Assembly: GCA_002314445.1 (NCBI GenBank) | Contig: DCFX01000081.1 | Location: forward strand, 50,917-114,916 | Source of the DNA: Treponema sp. UBA1793 | GTDB lineage: Bacteria > Spirochaetota > Spirochaetia > Treponematales > Treponemataceae | Reading direction: 5' to 3' | Length of the DNA stretch: 64,000 nt | Shown here: positions 1 through 8,660 of the stretch, piece by piece | How the letters are laid out: every line of letters starts with the position of its first letter | Position numbering within the stretch: the first letter of the stretch is position 1 | The notes under the pieces: model-generated | Seen by the model: only the letters and a program-made list of their open reading frames with translations | Told to the model about the DNA's origin: nothing | Databases searched by the model: none | Position numbers and translations under genes: made by a program

Positions 1-37
1 AGGGTATTAAATCCCGACTGCGATATCTTTAAAGAAC

Positions 38-69
38 AATATATCCGGCTGTTTACGGCCGGATATATT
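38..69 (-). terminator. Rho-independent terminator-like hairpin after the permease pair
   Basis: There is a perfect 12-bp inverted repeat (arms 38-49 and 58-69, 8-base loop) just downstream of the stop codon at 77. On the minus strand it is followed by a short mixed T-rich stretch, so it is a plausible but not ideal intrinsic terminator. It implies that the two permease genes end the transcript. Confidence 0.7.
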
Positions 70-76
70 GACTGGT

Positions 77-964
77 TCAACCTTTTACAGCTCCAACCGT
101 AATACCGGAGATGAAGTATTTTTGCGCGAATGGATACACAAGAATAATAGGCCCTGTTGCAATAACGGCCGTAGCCATCTTCAATGTTTCCTGCGGAAAA
201 TCCGTGAATGTGACATACGAACCTGCGACGGAATTCTTCAGATATGCTACCTGATTAATAATCTGATACAGCATGTATTGGAGCGGCTTGTACACGATGC
301 GTGCACTCAGGAACAGCGATGACTGATACCATTCGTTCCAGTAGCCAAGTGCGAGGAACAAACCTATAGTAGCAAGTGCAGGTGTAAGCATTGGAAGTAT
401 AAGTTCTGCAAAAATGCGGAAATCGCCTGCACCGTCAATTTTGCCGGATTCTGTAATCTCATACGGAATCGATTTCACATAGTTCTTCATGAGAATGATG
501 AGCCAGGGAGACATAAGAAGTGGAAGCAGAACCGCAAGATAATTATCTTTGAGATGATAGAGCTGTACCATAATCAAATAATAAGGAGCCAGGCCTGCGG
601 AAAACAAACTTGCAAAATAAATAAAAAATGAGATACCGTTTCTGTACGGAAAGTCACGGCGCTGCAGCGCATAACCCGTCATTGAAATGATGCTGAGTCC
701 GCAAACCGTTCCGACAAGCGTCATCAGAATTGTAACAATATATGAACCAAGAAGTATTTTCCCGCTTTTGAATATCATTTTATATGCTTCAAGTGAAAAA
801 TCTTCAGGAATAATTGTGAATCCCTTGATGCGGACAACTGCTTCAGAACTGAACGACGTACCAATTATAAGAAGAAAAGGAAATATGCAGAGTATTGAAA
901 AAACCGTAATAAGTATAATTGCCAGTCGTTCTACGAAATAATCCGAAAATGTTTTTTGTACCAT
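77..964 (-). CDS. Carbohydrate ABC transporter permease (LplC/YtcP type)
   Basis: Inner-membrane permease of a CUT1-type sugar importer, 295 residues, the normal family length. It has about six hydrophobic segments, an EITESGKIDGAG-type coupling loop that contacts the ATPase, and the characteristic C-terminus FISGITVGAVKG. It starts 20 bases after the partner permease gene with an AAGGAG ribosome site, so the two are one operon. No ATPase or substrate-binding protein is adjacent, so both must be encoded elsewhere. Its operator-bearing promoter and its position next to the GH43 cluster suggest import of oligosaccharides released by those enzymes; this is inference. Confidence 0.9.
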   Translation of the reverse strand: MVQKTFSDYFVERLAIILITVFSILCIFPFLLIIGTSFSSEAVVRIKGFTIIPEDFSLEAYKMIFKSGKILLGSYIVTILMTLVGTVCGLSIISMTGYALQRRDFPYRNGISFFIYFASLFSAGLAPYYLIMVQLYHLKDNYLAVLLPLLMSPWLIILMKNYVKSIPYEITESGKIDGAGDFRIFAELILPMLTPALATIGLFLALGYWNEWYQSSLFLSARIVYKPLQYMLYQIINQVAYLKNSVAGSYVTFTDFPQETLKMATAVIATGPIILVYPFAQKYFISGITVGAVKG

Positions 965-984
965 GATAGCAACTCCTTCAAAAA

Positions 985-1935
985 TTAGAACAGTGAATAT
1001 TCCGGTTCAATCTTCTTGATAGCTTTATTACAAAGCATGACAAGGATGAATCCGATGACTGACTGATACAAACCTACTGCGCTCGCTGTAGAAAAATTGA
1101 AATCATTAACAGTTGCCCTGTATACGTATGTTTCAATAATATCCGTCGTTGGATACAGAATTGAATTGCGCCCCACTATATTATAGAAAAGACCGAAATT
1201 ACCATGAACAATACCGCCCATTGCAAACAAAAGAAGAATGATAAGCGTCGGTTTCAGGTAAGGAAGCGTAATGTACCTGATTCTCTGAAACGCATTTACA
1301 CCGTCCATTCGTGCTGCTTCAATAACTTCAGTATCGATTGCCATAATTGCGGCAAAATAAACAATTGTATTGTAGCCGGTACACTGCCACAGCTGGATTA
1401 ATACGATAAGTCCCGGCCATACTTTCGGATTTGAATACGGAGCCCAGCGTGGCACACCCATGTATGTAAGAACACGGTTAAGAAATCCGTAATCATAATT
1501 GAAAATATTGTATACAAGAAGACCGACAAGAACCGCCGAAATAAAATACGGAAGCAGCATAATTGTCTGGGTAATTTTCTTAAACATCCGCCTTGTAATT
1601 TCATTTATAAGGATGGCAAAAAAAATGGCTAAAAAATTGTCTAATATAATAAACGTAAAATTATACAGAATCGTATTCCGGGTAAGCATCCACAACTTGC
1701 CTGATTCAAAAAGGAACTTAAAATTATCAAGTCCTACAAATTTACTTTTGAATATGCCTGCACCATAATTAAATTTTACAAAAGCAACATAAAGACCCGG
1801 CAAAGGCGCATAATTGAATGCAATAAAAAATATCATAGCCGGAATACACATCAAGATTAATGTTTTGTACTTTTTGACATTATCGCAAAAAAGTGCAAAT
1901 TTATTTTCTTTTACGTTTTTATCAATAGATGGCAT
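985..1935 (-). CDS. Carbohydrate ABC transporter permease (LplB type)
   Basis: First permease of the pair, 316 residues. An N-terminal membrane segment (around residues 28-48) is followed by the typical LplB text (FNYAPLPGLYVAFVKFNY) and the coupling loop DTEVIEAARMDGVNAFQRI, and it ends IEPEYSLF. LplB/YtcP permeases import oligosaccharides in CUT1 systems and depend on an external lipoprotein receptor and an ATPase. The start at 1935 has an AGGAG-type ribosome site about seven bases upstream. The promoter and LacI-like operator lie immediately upstream. Confidence 0.92.
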   Translation of the reverse strand: MPSIDKNVKENKFALFCDNVKKYKTLILMCIPAMIFFIAFNYAPLPGLYVAFVKFNYGAGIFKSKFVGLDNFKFLFESGKLWMLTRNTILYNFTFIILDNFLAIFFAILINEITRRMFKKITQTIMLLPYFISAVLVGLLVYNIFNYDYGFLNRVLTYMGVPRWAPYSNPKVWPGLIVLIQLWQCTGYNTIVYFAAIMAIDTEVIEAARMDGVNAFQRIRYITLPYLKPTLIILLLFAMGGIVHGNFGLFYNIVGRNSILYPTTDIIETYVYRATVNDFNFSTASAVGLYQSVIGFILVMLCNKAIKKIEPEYSLF

Positions 1936-1950
1936 TTATAGCTCCTGTTC

Positions 1951-1999
1951 TGAAAACCTTTTCACAAATAATGATAACACCACACTTAGTATTTGTAAA
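1951..1999 (-). promoter_or_regulatory. Promoter with LacI-type operator for the permease operon
   Basis: Reading the minus strand, a -35 TTTACA (1994-1999), a 17-base spacer and a -10 TATCAT (1971-1976) precede TGAAAA-GG-TTTTCA (1951-1964). That operator would cover the first transcribed bases. The same 14-mer occurs at 18695 and 20494. LacI family repressors use such palindromes; the identity of the binding protein is inferred from the neighbouring lacI-type gene. Confidence 0.65.
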
Positions 2000-2057
2000 G
2001 CTTTTTATATATTATTTTTCATATTTGATACTAAACTTTAATTTTGATATCTTATGT

Positions 2058-3062
2058 CTATCTAGTTTTAAGCTTTGTAAGTTCTTCTTCTGTCACAAGT
2101 ATTGTGTTTGCATGGCGGACCCTTGCAGGAAGTGAATATTCACTACTACTGAGGAAGTTCCACTTATCAGGAGAATTTTCCAGATTATCAGTTCTCCAGC
2201 AACCGAATATACCGTCATGCCGGTAAAAATCCGCATACAGGTACCAGATATCCTCGTCCAGAGCCTTAATGATAAAAGGTCCCTCCGTATATCCCTGATT
2301 GTCCTGGTCTATCGTGCGGGTAACGTATTTTCCGTCATGCATTATTTTAAAGCTGCCGGGCAACAGAGACCGGGAATATGCCTCCTGAATATCCTTTGCA
2401 TCGTCAATTTCACCCTTGAAAAAAAGATACCACTTGCCGGCATGCTGAATCATTGTTGCATCTATTTCGGTAATGTTCTGGCCTTCATTTTTCAATTCAA
2501 AAAATATTTCCGGTTCCGTAAAACTTACAAAATCGGAAGTATAGTTGATATACGTCCGGTTGATATTGTTTTTTCCGTCAAGACTCCCGTCCCCTGACCA
2601 GATAACACCATACTGCTGGATTGCAGCATCCCAAAAAACTTCCGGAGCCCAGCAGTGCATGTCTTTCCAACCGTTCATCCTGCGCAGCGTGACAGCATGT
2701 TCGGAAAGTCGGGCAAATTTTATTCTGCGTACATTCGTAAACGTAATCAAATCATCAGAATCGGCAAGAATAAGATACGGGCTGGGATTGCCCCAGTAAT
2801 CAGGCGATACAGCTTCCGGCGTTCCGTAAATTGTCCAGTCTGTGGCAATCAGAACGAACGTTCCGTCTTTTTTCCTGAACAGAAAGGGATCCCGTATACG
2901 GCTGCCGCCTATGCCCTGAATAGTAAATACAGGGCGGCCGTTGTTTAATTCATTCCAGTGCAGGCCGTCAGTGCTGTATGCAAGATACAGCGAATTAGAC
3001 ACAGCAGAATTATCTCCTCCCTTAAAGTAAGAAAGAACCCATGATAATTTTTTACCTTCCAC
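2058..3062 (-). CDS. GH43 family glycoside hydrolase without signal peptide
   Basis: Five-bladed propeller hydrolase of clan GH-F, 334 residues. The three catalytic positions are visible: base Asp58 in RIRDPF, pKa-modulating Asp201 in EIDATM and acid Glu260 in YTEGPF. It closely resembles the catalytic domain of the neighbouring 3197-4888 protein but has no signal peptide or lipobox, so it should act in the cytoplasm on imported oligosaccharides, probably arabinosides. The start is GTG at 3062, the only one that keeps the whole domain, with GGAG about eleven bases upstream. It lies upstream of the sugar permeases, which have their own promoter. Confidence 0.85.
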   Translation of the reverse strand: MEGKKLSWVLSYFKGGDNSAVSNSLYLAYSTDGLHWNELNNGRPVFTIQGIGGSRIRDPFLFRKKDGTFVLIATDWTIYGTPEAVSPDYWGNPSPYLILADSDDLITFTNVRRIKFARLSEHAVTLRRMNGWKDMHCWAPEVFWDAAIQQYGVIWSGDGSLDGKNNINRTYINYTSDFVSFTEPEIFFELKNEGQNITEIDATMIQHAGKWYLFFKGEIDDAKDIQEAYSRSLLPGSFKIMHDGKYVTRTIDQDNQGYTEGPFIIKALDEDIWYLYADFYRHDGIFGCWRTDNLENSPDKWNFLSSSEYSLPARVRHANTILVTEEELTKLKTR

Positions 3063-3138
3063 TTTTTGATTAACTCCAAATTATAGATTATTAAATAAAC
3101 GATGAATAAAATATGTTTTCATTCATTATATAGACAGG

Positions 3139-3172
3139 AATAAGCCGTCAAAACAAATTCCGGCGGCTTATT
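3139..3172. terminator. Hairpin between two GH43 genes, possible terminator
   Basis: Arms AATAAGCCG (3139-3147) and CGGCTTATT (3164-3172) form a 9-bp stem in the 134-base gap downstream of the ten-gene run. The T-tract is weak on the minus strand and stronger on the plus strand. It probably ends the long minus-strand operon, with a separate promoter for the 2058-3062 gene in the A/T-rich stretch 3063-3130. That stretch also holds an imperfect ATGAAT-type inverted repeat. Confidence 0.5.
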
Positions 3173-3196
3173 TATTTTCTTTATTATATAATAATA

Positions 3197-4888
3197 TTAA
3201 AATGCAACTTTAAGTGCTTCAAGTTCTGCATTTGTTATACGTACAGTGTTTCCATGACGTACACCTGCAGGAAATGAATAGGTACCGTCGTTTTGATGTT
3301 CCGTCCAGTTTCCGGAAACAGTAGGATCTGAAGACAAGTCAGTTGTTGAATAGCCATAAAAGTTTGCAGTACTTGTCGTAGATGTAGAACCGTAATGATC
3401 TACGAAAAGCCACCACGTACTGCCTACTTTAACAACAAATGGACCTTCCACATAGCGGCTTGAACTCTGTGTCGTTGTTCGCGAAACATAGACTCCGCTG
3501 TTCATAAGATTGAACGATCCCGCGCCAAGAGACGAAGAACTTGTACCGATTATATCTTTTCCGCTTCCTTCATCCTTAAAGAACATATAGTATGTATTTC
3601 CGTTTTTTGCGACTGTTGCGTCTATCTCTGAAACAGCGCTGCTGCTTACGTCATATTCATAGAACAGAACAGGATCTTCAAATGTGATAAAATCGGAAGT
3701 ATAGCTTATATATGTTCTATTCTTTGTGTCTGAGCTGTCTGTGAGAGAACCATTGCCCGACCAGATAACTCCATATTTCTGCAGTGAGCTGTCCCAAAAA
3801 GCCTCCGGAGCCCACGAGTGCATTTGAGACCCTCTCTCTGTTACAAAAGATGTGCTCAGTTTTGCAACATCAACACAACGTTCATTCGTCCAAGTTATAA
3901 GATCTTTTGAATCGGCTATTACAAGGCACGGACTTACAGTCGACCAGTAACTGGTAGTTGTGGATGCGTATGAGGTGGTTATACTTCCACCGAACGGCGT
4001 CCAGTCTGTAGCAAGAAGAACAAACGTACCATCGTTCTTTCTGATAATAAACGGGTCACGGATACACTGTCCGCCATTACCGACGCTTGAACTGATTGTC
4101 AATACAGGACCGTCGCTCAATGACGTATAATTAACACCATCCGTACTTAAACCGAGCCACAATGAATTATATGAAATATTTGTCTTACTTACGGAAGGAC
4201 TGCTGTCAGACTTAAAATAAACGAGAGCCCAGTCATCAGCGCTTGTTTCAGAAACTCCCTGAGGTGTAACTGTAACAGTAGTTGGAACACCTGCTCTGGT
4301 AGTATGGGAATCCATAGGGACAATATTTACAGTATATTCTGTGCCATTTGTAAGCCCAGTAAGTGTACAATACTCTGTCCCTTTATTGATATACTGTGTT
4401 GTAAGATTATCTCCACTAATCATTATCTGAAGATAAGCGTAAGACGGATCTGTCCATGTAATAGTAGCTTCTGTGTCTCCTGGATGACTAATCACATTGG
4501 ACATTGTAAGAGATTCTATACTTACAGGAGCGGAAGATACAGATTTTACTGTCGATTTATTACCATTCACATCTACTGCATACGCATAGAAAGTATATGT
4601 TGTACCATCTGTCAGATCAGCCCACTGATAGGTTCCTTCGCCCGCGGCCACATATACAGATCCGGCACTGCATGTAATAAGAACTTTACTAAAATCCCTA
4701 TCAGACGGATCTGTCCATGAAAGGATGACATATCCGTCTCCGCTTTCTGCTGTTAAATTTGTAATATGAGTAGGTGCTATGGTATCTGTATACGAACCAT
4801 CCAAATCCTTACATGACAGTATTTGGGTACATATCAATAATACTATTCCAAATACTGCAAAAATAATTTTTATACGCTTCATTTTCAT
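3197..4888 (-). CDS. Surface lipoprotein with two FN3 domains and a GH43 domain
   Basis: 563 residues. A lipoprotein signal ends at Cys26 (QILSC). Two fibronectin type III domains follow (about 38-122 and 125-212, with repeated LSWTDPSD/ITWTDPSY and GTTYTFYAYAVD-like strands), then a GH43 catalytic domain from about 220 to the end. The catalytic motifs CIRDPF, EIDATV and VEGPF are intact. FN3 modules act as spacers in bacterial glycosidases. The enzyme is probably an arabinofuranosidase or related exo-enzyme exposed on the cell. It is the last gene of the ten-gene run, 27 bases after its neighbour. Confidence 0.88.
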   Translation of the reverse strand: MKMKRIKIIFAVFGIVLLICTQILSCKDLDGSYTDTIAPTHITNLTAESGDGYVILSWTDPSDRDFSKVLITCSAGSVYVAAGEGTYQWADLTDGTTYTFYAYAVDVNGNKSTVKSVSSAPVSIESLTMSNVISHPGDTEATITWTDPSYAYLQIMISGDNLTTQYINKGTEYCTLTGLTNGTEYTVNIVPMDSHTTRAGVPTTVTVTPQGVSETSADDWALVYFKSDSSPSVSKTNISYNSLWLGLSTDGVNYTSLSDGPVLTISSSVGNGGQCIRDPFIIRKNDGTFVLLATDWTPFGGSITTSYASTTTSYWSTVSPCLVIADSKDLITWTNERCVDVAKLSTSFVTERGSQMHSWAPEAFWDSSLQKYGVIWSGNGSLTDSSDTKNRTYISYTSDFITFEDPVLFYEYDVSSSAVSEIDATVAKNGNTYYMFFKDEGSGKDIIGTSSSSLGAGSFNLMNSGVYVSRTTTQSSSRYVEGPFVVKVGSTWWLFVDHYGSTSTTSTANFYGYSTTDLSSDPTVSGNWTEHQNDGTYSFPAGVRHGNTVRITNAELEALKVAF

Positions 4889-4915
4889 CTTTGTTATCCT
4901 TTAATAATTTATCAT

Positions 4916-6718
4916 TTAATACGTACCGTAAACACTGAATTCATGAATACCACGCACCCAGCTTGCATCAAGACTGGCGTTGGTACTTGCCCTGTAAAGA
5001 CCAGTAACATGCAACCTTACATACCGATAGGCGCTTGTATCATTAATTACATTTTCATTGAAACCAATTATAGTATTGTCTGATTTATCCTGTAATATTG
5101 TCCAAGTACTTCCGTCCATACTTCCATCAATAGTATATGTATTGTATACTTCTGATCCTTTATACACGCGAAACGTTACATCAACTTCAGCAATTTTACA
5201 TTTTGCCCCAAGATCGACGATATAATTGTATACACCTGAAGTAGCATTTGGATTATAATAATTATCTGACTCGTCAGAAATGCCGTCATTTGCAAATTCT
5301 GCAGTGTATCCAGTTTGACCAGTATTACTTAAGCTCGTATCTGCATTCAAAGACAAGTTACGCCCATCTTGAACAGGAATCAAAATTCCAAAATCGCAGT
5401 TATATTTTATGTTATAATAGTAATCATAGAATGCACAACCATTGCTGAGTGAAATAGGAAGCATACGTTGTGATGACCACTTTCCAAGTGCAGAAAGAAT
5501 CGGATCTGGAGCTGCCCACCCACTACTCCAGCGGTTTGCCATCATAACATATTGATCCCCAATTTTTTTGATACCTCCTGACTGTGCGCCAAAAGTCTGT
5601 GTATTACCTATGTCACACATATCTGCGGCCGCAAGCTCTGAAATAGTCCGAGCAGAGATATACTTTGCAGAACTGGGATACCATCCCGCCGCTGCAGAAG
5701 AGAAAAGATAATACCATCCATCCTGCTTTATTAAAGCGGGAGCTTCTCTACCCTGATTTTCACATACAATAATTGAATCAAATGTAGTATCTACATCTGT
5801 CCAATCAGATGTAAGGCGATAAATTCGAAGATTTGTATTTGTATCAGAAGCAGAAACGATATAGCCAGTTCCATTTGTATCTTCAAAGAATGTCATATCA
5901 CGACTGTCGTTGTTTTCAGGCTGAAAAGAACCATGATAGGTAAAGTATCCCCCCCCAGCTGTACCTGAAATACACACAACCCGTCCAAGCGAATAATCAG
6001 AGGCATTTTCGTAATGTGCCCAGATAACTATTTGATTATCTTTCTGGACTACACTCATTGCTTCCAGTTTACAACTGTACAATTCGCCGCTCGTTGAACC
6101 ACCAGTTATATCACTATTTGTTATTACACTATGAGATGGATCCATAACGACATTACCAACTGTAAAGTTTAATCCGTCAGTAGATGTATACTCTGTTAAA
6201 GTAACCTGTCCATTTGAATTGGAATATACATAATTATAATATGTATCATCAACTTTCAAACTGGAACGCTTTATAAAACTTGTATACGTAGTATTGTCAT
6301 ATACGTTCAAGCTTGAAGATTCCGGAATGACCGTTCCTGCAACAACAGACGATACTGCAAAAGTTTTTCCGTTAGTTTTAACAGCCTTTACTTTATAATA
6401 GCATTTATCGCCTGAAATTGCATAATCGTCATAGATTGTCGATCCTGAAAAATTTATCTGAGTATACGAATCTCCGTCGGTAGAACGGTATACTGCGTAA
6501 TTTGCTGCACCTTCAATACTGTTCCAGTGCAATTTCATATTAGCAGCACTTGTTTCCCCTGTAAGCTCAAATGGCTGTACAGCTACAACAAGTCCGCCCA
6601 ATGCGCTGACTGCCTCTCCTGATGACGATGATGCTGATACATTTTTACAAGAATACAATGTATATATTGTTATCAACAGAAAAGAAAATGGTAATAAAAA
6701 TGCTGCAATTTTCTTCAT
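4916..6718 (-). CDS. Surface lipoprotein: FN3-like, GH43-like propeller and F5/8 type C domain
   Basis: 600 residues from the ATG at 6718. An upstream in-frame start would overlap the preceding gene, whereas this one begins a clear lipoprotein signal (Cys24, LYSC). An FN3-like stretch (about 40-120) is followed by a GH43-like propeller (about 130-450) and a C-terminal discoidin-type domain (about 460-600, containing YIVDLGAKCKIAEVDV and YRYVRLHV). The propeller text SRDMTFFED and LRIYRLTSDW matches the 16944-18650 protein, whose group resembles exo-beta-1,3-galactanases. F5/8 type C domains usually bind galactose-rich glycans. Specific substrate is inference. Confidence 0.8.
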   Translation of the reverse strand: MKKIAAFLLPFSFLLITIYTLYSCKNVSASSSSGEAVSALGGLVVAVQPFELTGETSAANMKLHWNSIEGAANYAVYRSTDGDSYTQINFSGSTIYDDYAISGDKCYYKVKAVKTNGKTFAVSSVVAGTVIPESSSLNVYDNTTYTSFIKRSSLKVDDTYYNYVYSNSNGQVTLTEYTSTDGLNFTVGNVVMDPSHSVITNSDITGGSTSGELYSCKLEAMSVVQKDNQIVIWAHYENASDYSLGRVVCISGTAGGGYFTYHGSFQPENNDSRDMTFFEDTNGTGYIVSASDTNTNLRIYRLTSDWTDVDTTFDSIIVCENQGREAPALIKQDGWYYLFSSAAAGWYPSSAKYISARTISELAAADMCDIGNTQTFGAQSGGIKKIGDQYVMMANRWSSGWAAPDPILSALGKWSSQRMLPISLSNGCAFYDYYYNIKYNCDFGILIPVQDGRNLSLNADTSLSNTGQTGYTAEFANDGISDESDNYYNPNATSGVYNYIVDLGAKCKIAEVDVTFRVYKGSEVYNTYTIDGSMDGSTWTILQDKSDNTIIGFNENVINDTSAYRYVRLHVTGLYRASTNASLDASWVRGIHEFSVYGTY

Positions 6719-6725
6719 AGAAATC

Positions 6726-7982
6726 TTATTCCGGTTCTCCAAAATTTGGTGTTCCATCTGAGTTCCATGTAAACACTTTTGCATGTGTTTCTCGCCATGG
6801 ATCATCCAATCCTTTTGTAGTCGTTATCGTACGAGTTGCATTACTGTACAAACCAGAATACGGTCTGCAATGATATACGATTACGTCATAATTACCGTCT
6901 TTTGTAAATGAACAATGCCCTGGTCCATACAAACAATTTGTTTCTGACGTCGCAAATACAGGCTCACTTGACTTTGTCCAGCTGTCTATACTACATAAAT
7001 TAGTACTCTGATCTGCAGTCAACATTCCAAGGCAGTACGACTCATCACATGCGCTGGCACTGTATACGATAAAAACTTTACCGTTACGCAAGAGAATTGC
7101 AGGACCTTCATTTACATTTACGCTTGCTGAAGATTTCCCTGTACATTCCCATGTATACAGAGGTACAGAAATAAGTGTGACGTCAGTTACTGTTGTAAAA
7201 TCATCAGAATTTGTTTTTCCAATAAACAGACATGACCATCCGTTTCCGTTTCCAGCAACATCACTGTATGCGGTTCCATGAATGGTAACAGAATCATTTG
7301 AGCTGCTACCGTCTTCATCCCAAACCCCTCCGTCATATACATCCTGGGCCCAAACGTAATACCACTGATTGTTTAACTCAAAGACAGTACCATCAACACT
7401 GAAGCCATTAATAGTACTTGATGCAACCTGCCCAACAAAACTCCAAGTACCTGTAACAGGATCTTCGTTGACGCATTTTGCGACATACTGTCGCATACTC
7501 GAAACACTGCTGCTGCTGCTGCTTGCTGTAAAAAATATATACCAGACACCATTAATATAATGCAGCTCCGGAGCCCAGATATACTGATAACAGCCCCATC
7601 CACTCAAAGTCGAATTGTTAATTACAGTTGTCTCTGTTGAATTACGAAGTCCATTTATTGTCGATGACTTGCGGATGTCAATTTGATAAAATGACGGAGA
7701 AATCCCATCTGTAGTAGTAGATGTTGTAGTGGACGTATATGTAGCAGTCATATAGTAATAACCGTCTGTATGATAATAAACCCACGGATCTGCCGCAGAG
7801 CCATACTGCATCTCACTATAATAAGTAGTATTCCACCCGATTGATAATGCCTGCATTTTTACAAGAGGATTTGTATACACGGGAGTTTCATCCTTTTCAA
7901 TACTCTGACTGCAGCCTGCAAATACTGCACACCAAGTCAGAATAACAGCTGCAGAAAAAATTGCAACTAATTTTTTTTTCAT
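6726..7982 (-). CDS. Lipoprotein GH43 alpha-L-arabinofuranosidase-like enzyme
   Basis: 418 residues with a lipoprotein signal ending at Cys24 (FAGC). Catalytic positions are clear: base Asp in AADPWVYY, modulator Asp in FSVDGTVFEL and acid Glu in VNEGPAIL. A late GPGHCSFTKDG and VYHCRPYSG segment is typical of single-domain GH43 arabinofuranosidases. It should release arabinose from the surface of arabinan or arabinogalactan. It overlaps no neighbour and sits 7 bases before the next lipoprotein gene, in the middle of the ten-gene run. Confidence 0.85.
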   Translation of the reverse strand: MKKKLVAIFSAAVILTWCAVFAGCSQSIEKDETPVYTNPLVKMQALSIGWNTTYYSEMQYGSAADPWVYYHTDGYYYMTATYTSTTTSTTTDGISPSFYQIDIRKSSTINGLRNSTETTVINNSTLSGWGCYQYIWAPELHYINGVWYIFFTASSSSSSVSSMRQYVAKCVNEDPVTGTWSFVGQVASSTINGFSVDGTVFELNNQWYYVWAQDVYDGGVWDEDGSSSNDSVTIHGTAYSDVAGNGNGWSCLFIGKTNSDDFTTVTDVTLISVPLYTWECTGKSSASVNVNEGPAILLRNGKVFIVYSASACDESYCLGMLTADQSTNLCSIDSWTKSSEPVFATSETNCLYGPGHCSFTKDGNYDVIVYHCRPYSGLYSNATRTITTTKGLDDPWRETHAKVFTWNSDGTPNFGEPE

Positions 7983-7994
7983 CTTCTGCCACCT

Positions 7995-8588
7995 TTATTT
8001 TACCGTTGCAAGAACTTTTACACTTACGACAGGATATGATTTATACGTATAATCCGAGTAAGTCTCACTGGCTTCAACTTCATTGTCATCATCCACAGTC
8101 CAGTTGAATGCAAATTTACCACCGGAACTAACAGGGGTATCATAATTCGCAGAACTAAGTTCAGTACTCGAACTTAAATTAAAAGTTCGCGATTTTGGAT
8201 AATAATTTGAATCAATTTGAGTATCTGAAGTTGAAGCGCTGTAAGTTGTTACACGTACAACAGCCGTCGGCCCAACCGTATTACCGTCACTATCTGTATA
8301 TACAGGAGTGAGCTTGAGATAAAACGCATCGTACGGAACATCAGATGCGTCCAATGCAGAAACTGTATACGCTTTCACTGATGATGACTCTGAAGAAGTA
8401 GTACGCACTGCATAAATATCGTCGCTTCCATCATTTGGCGGAAGTTCAAATCTGAAGACAGTACCACTGGCCAGAGTTACTTCTGCATAGTTAGAATCCG
8501 CACCTGAAACAATCTTCTGGCAGGAACTAAAAATCAGAGCAGCACCAAGCAGTAATCCAGGCAAACAGTACTTTATTTTTATTTTCAT
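7995..8588 (-). CDS. Small lipoprotein of unknown function
   Basis: 197 residues with a lipoprotein signal ending at Cys23 (FSSC). The mature part is Ser/Thr/Asp-rich and looks all-beta, with strands such as VFRFELPP, AVVRVTTY and VVSVKVLATVK. I do not recognise a family. It lies between the outer-membrane barrel gene and a GH43 gene, so a structural or glycan-binding role at the surface is possible, comparable in position only to accessory lipoproteins of Bacteroidetes polysaccharide loci. The ribosome site is AGAGG. Confidence 0.7.
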   Translation of the reverse strand: MKIKIKYCLPGLLLGAALIFSSCQKIVSGADSNYAEVTLASGTVFRFELPPNDGSDDIYAVRTTSSESSSVKAYTVSALDASDVPYDAFYLKLTPVYTDSDGNTVGPTAVVRVTTYSASTSDTQIDSNYYPKSRTFNLSSSTELSSANYDTPVSSGGKFAFNWTVDDDNEVEASETYSDYTYKSYPVVSVKVLATVK

Positions 8589-8611
8589 TCTTGCTTGTCC
8601 TCTTTATTTCC

Positions 8612-8646
8612 TGATGTGTCTGAAAGTACATTATTCAGGCACATCA
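8612..8646 (-). promoter_or_regulatory. Intercistronic stem-loop inside the long operon
   Basis: Arms 8612-8624 and 8634-8646 pair over 13 positions with one G-T wobble, in the 72-base gap between the barrel gene and the small lipoprotein gene. No T-run follows on the minus strand. It is better read as an mRNA-processing or stabilising hairpin, perhaps setting barrel gene transcripts above the downstream ones, than as a terminator. Confidence 0.45.
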
Positions 8647-8660
8647 AGTTCTTATTTCTC

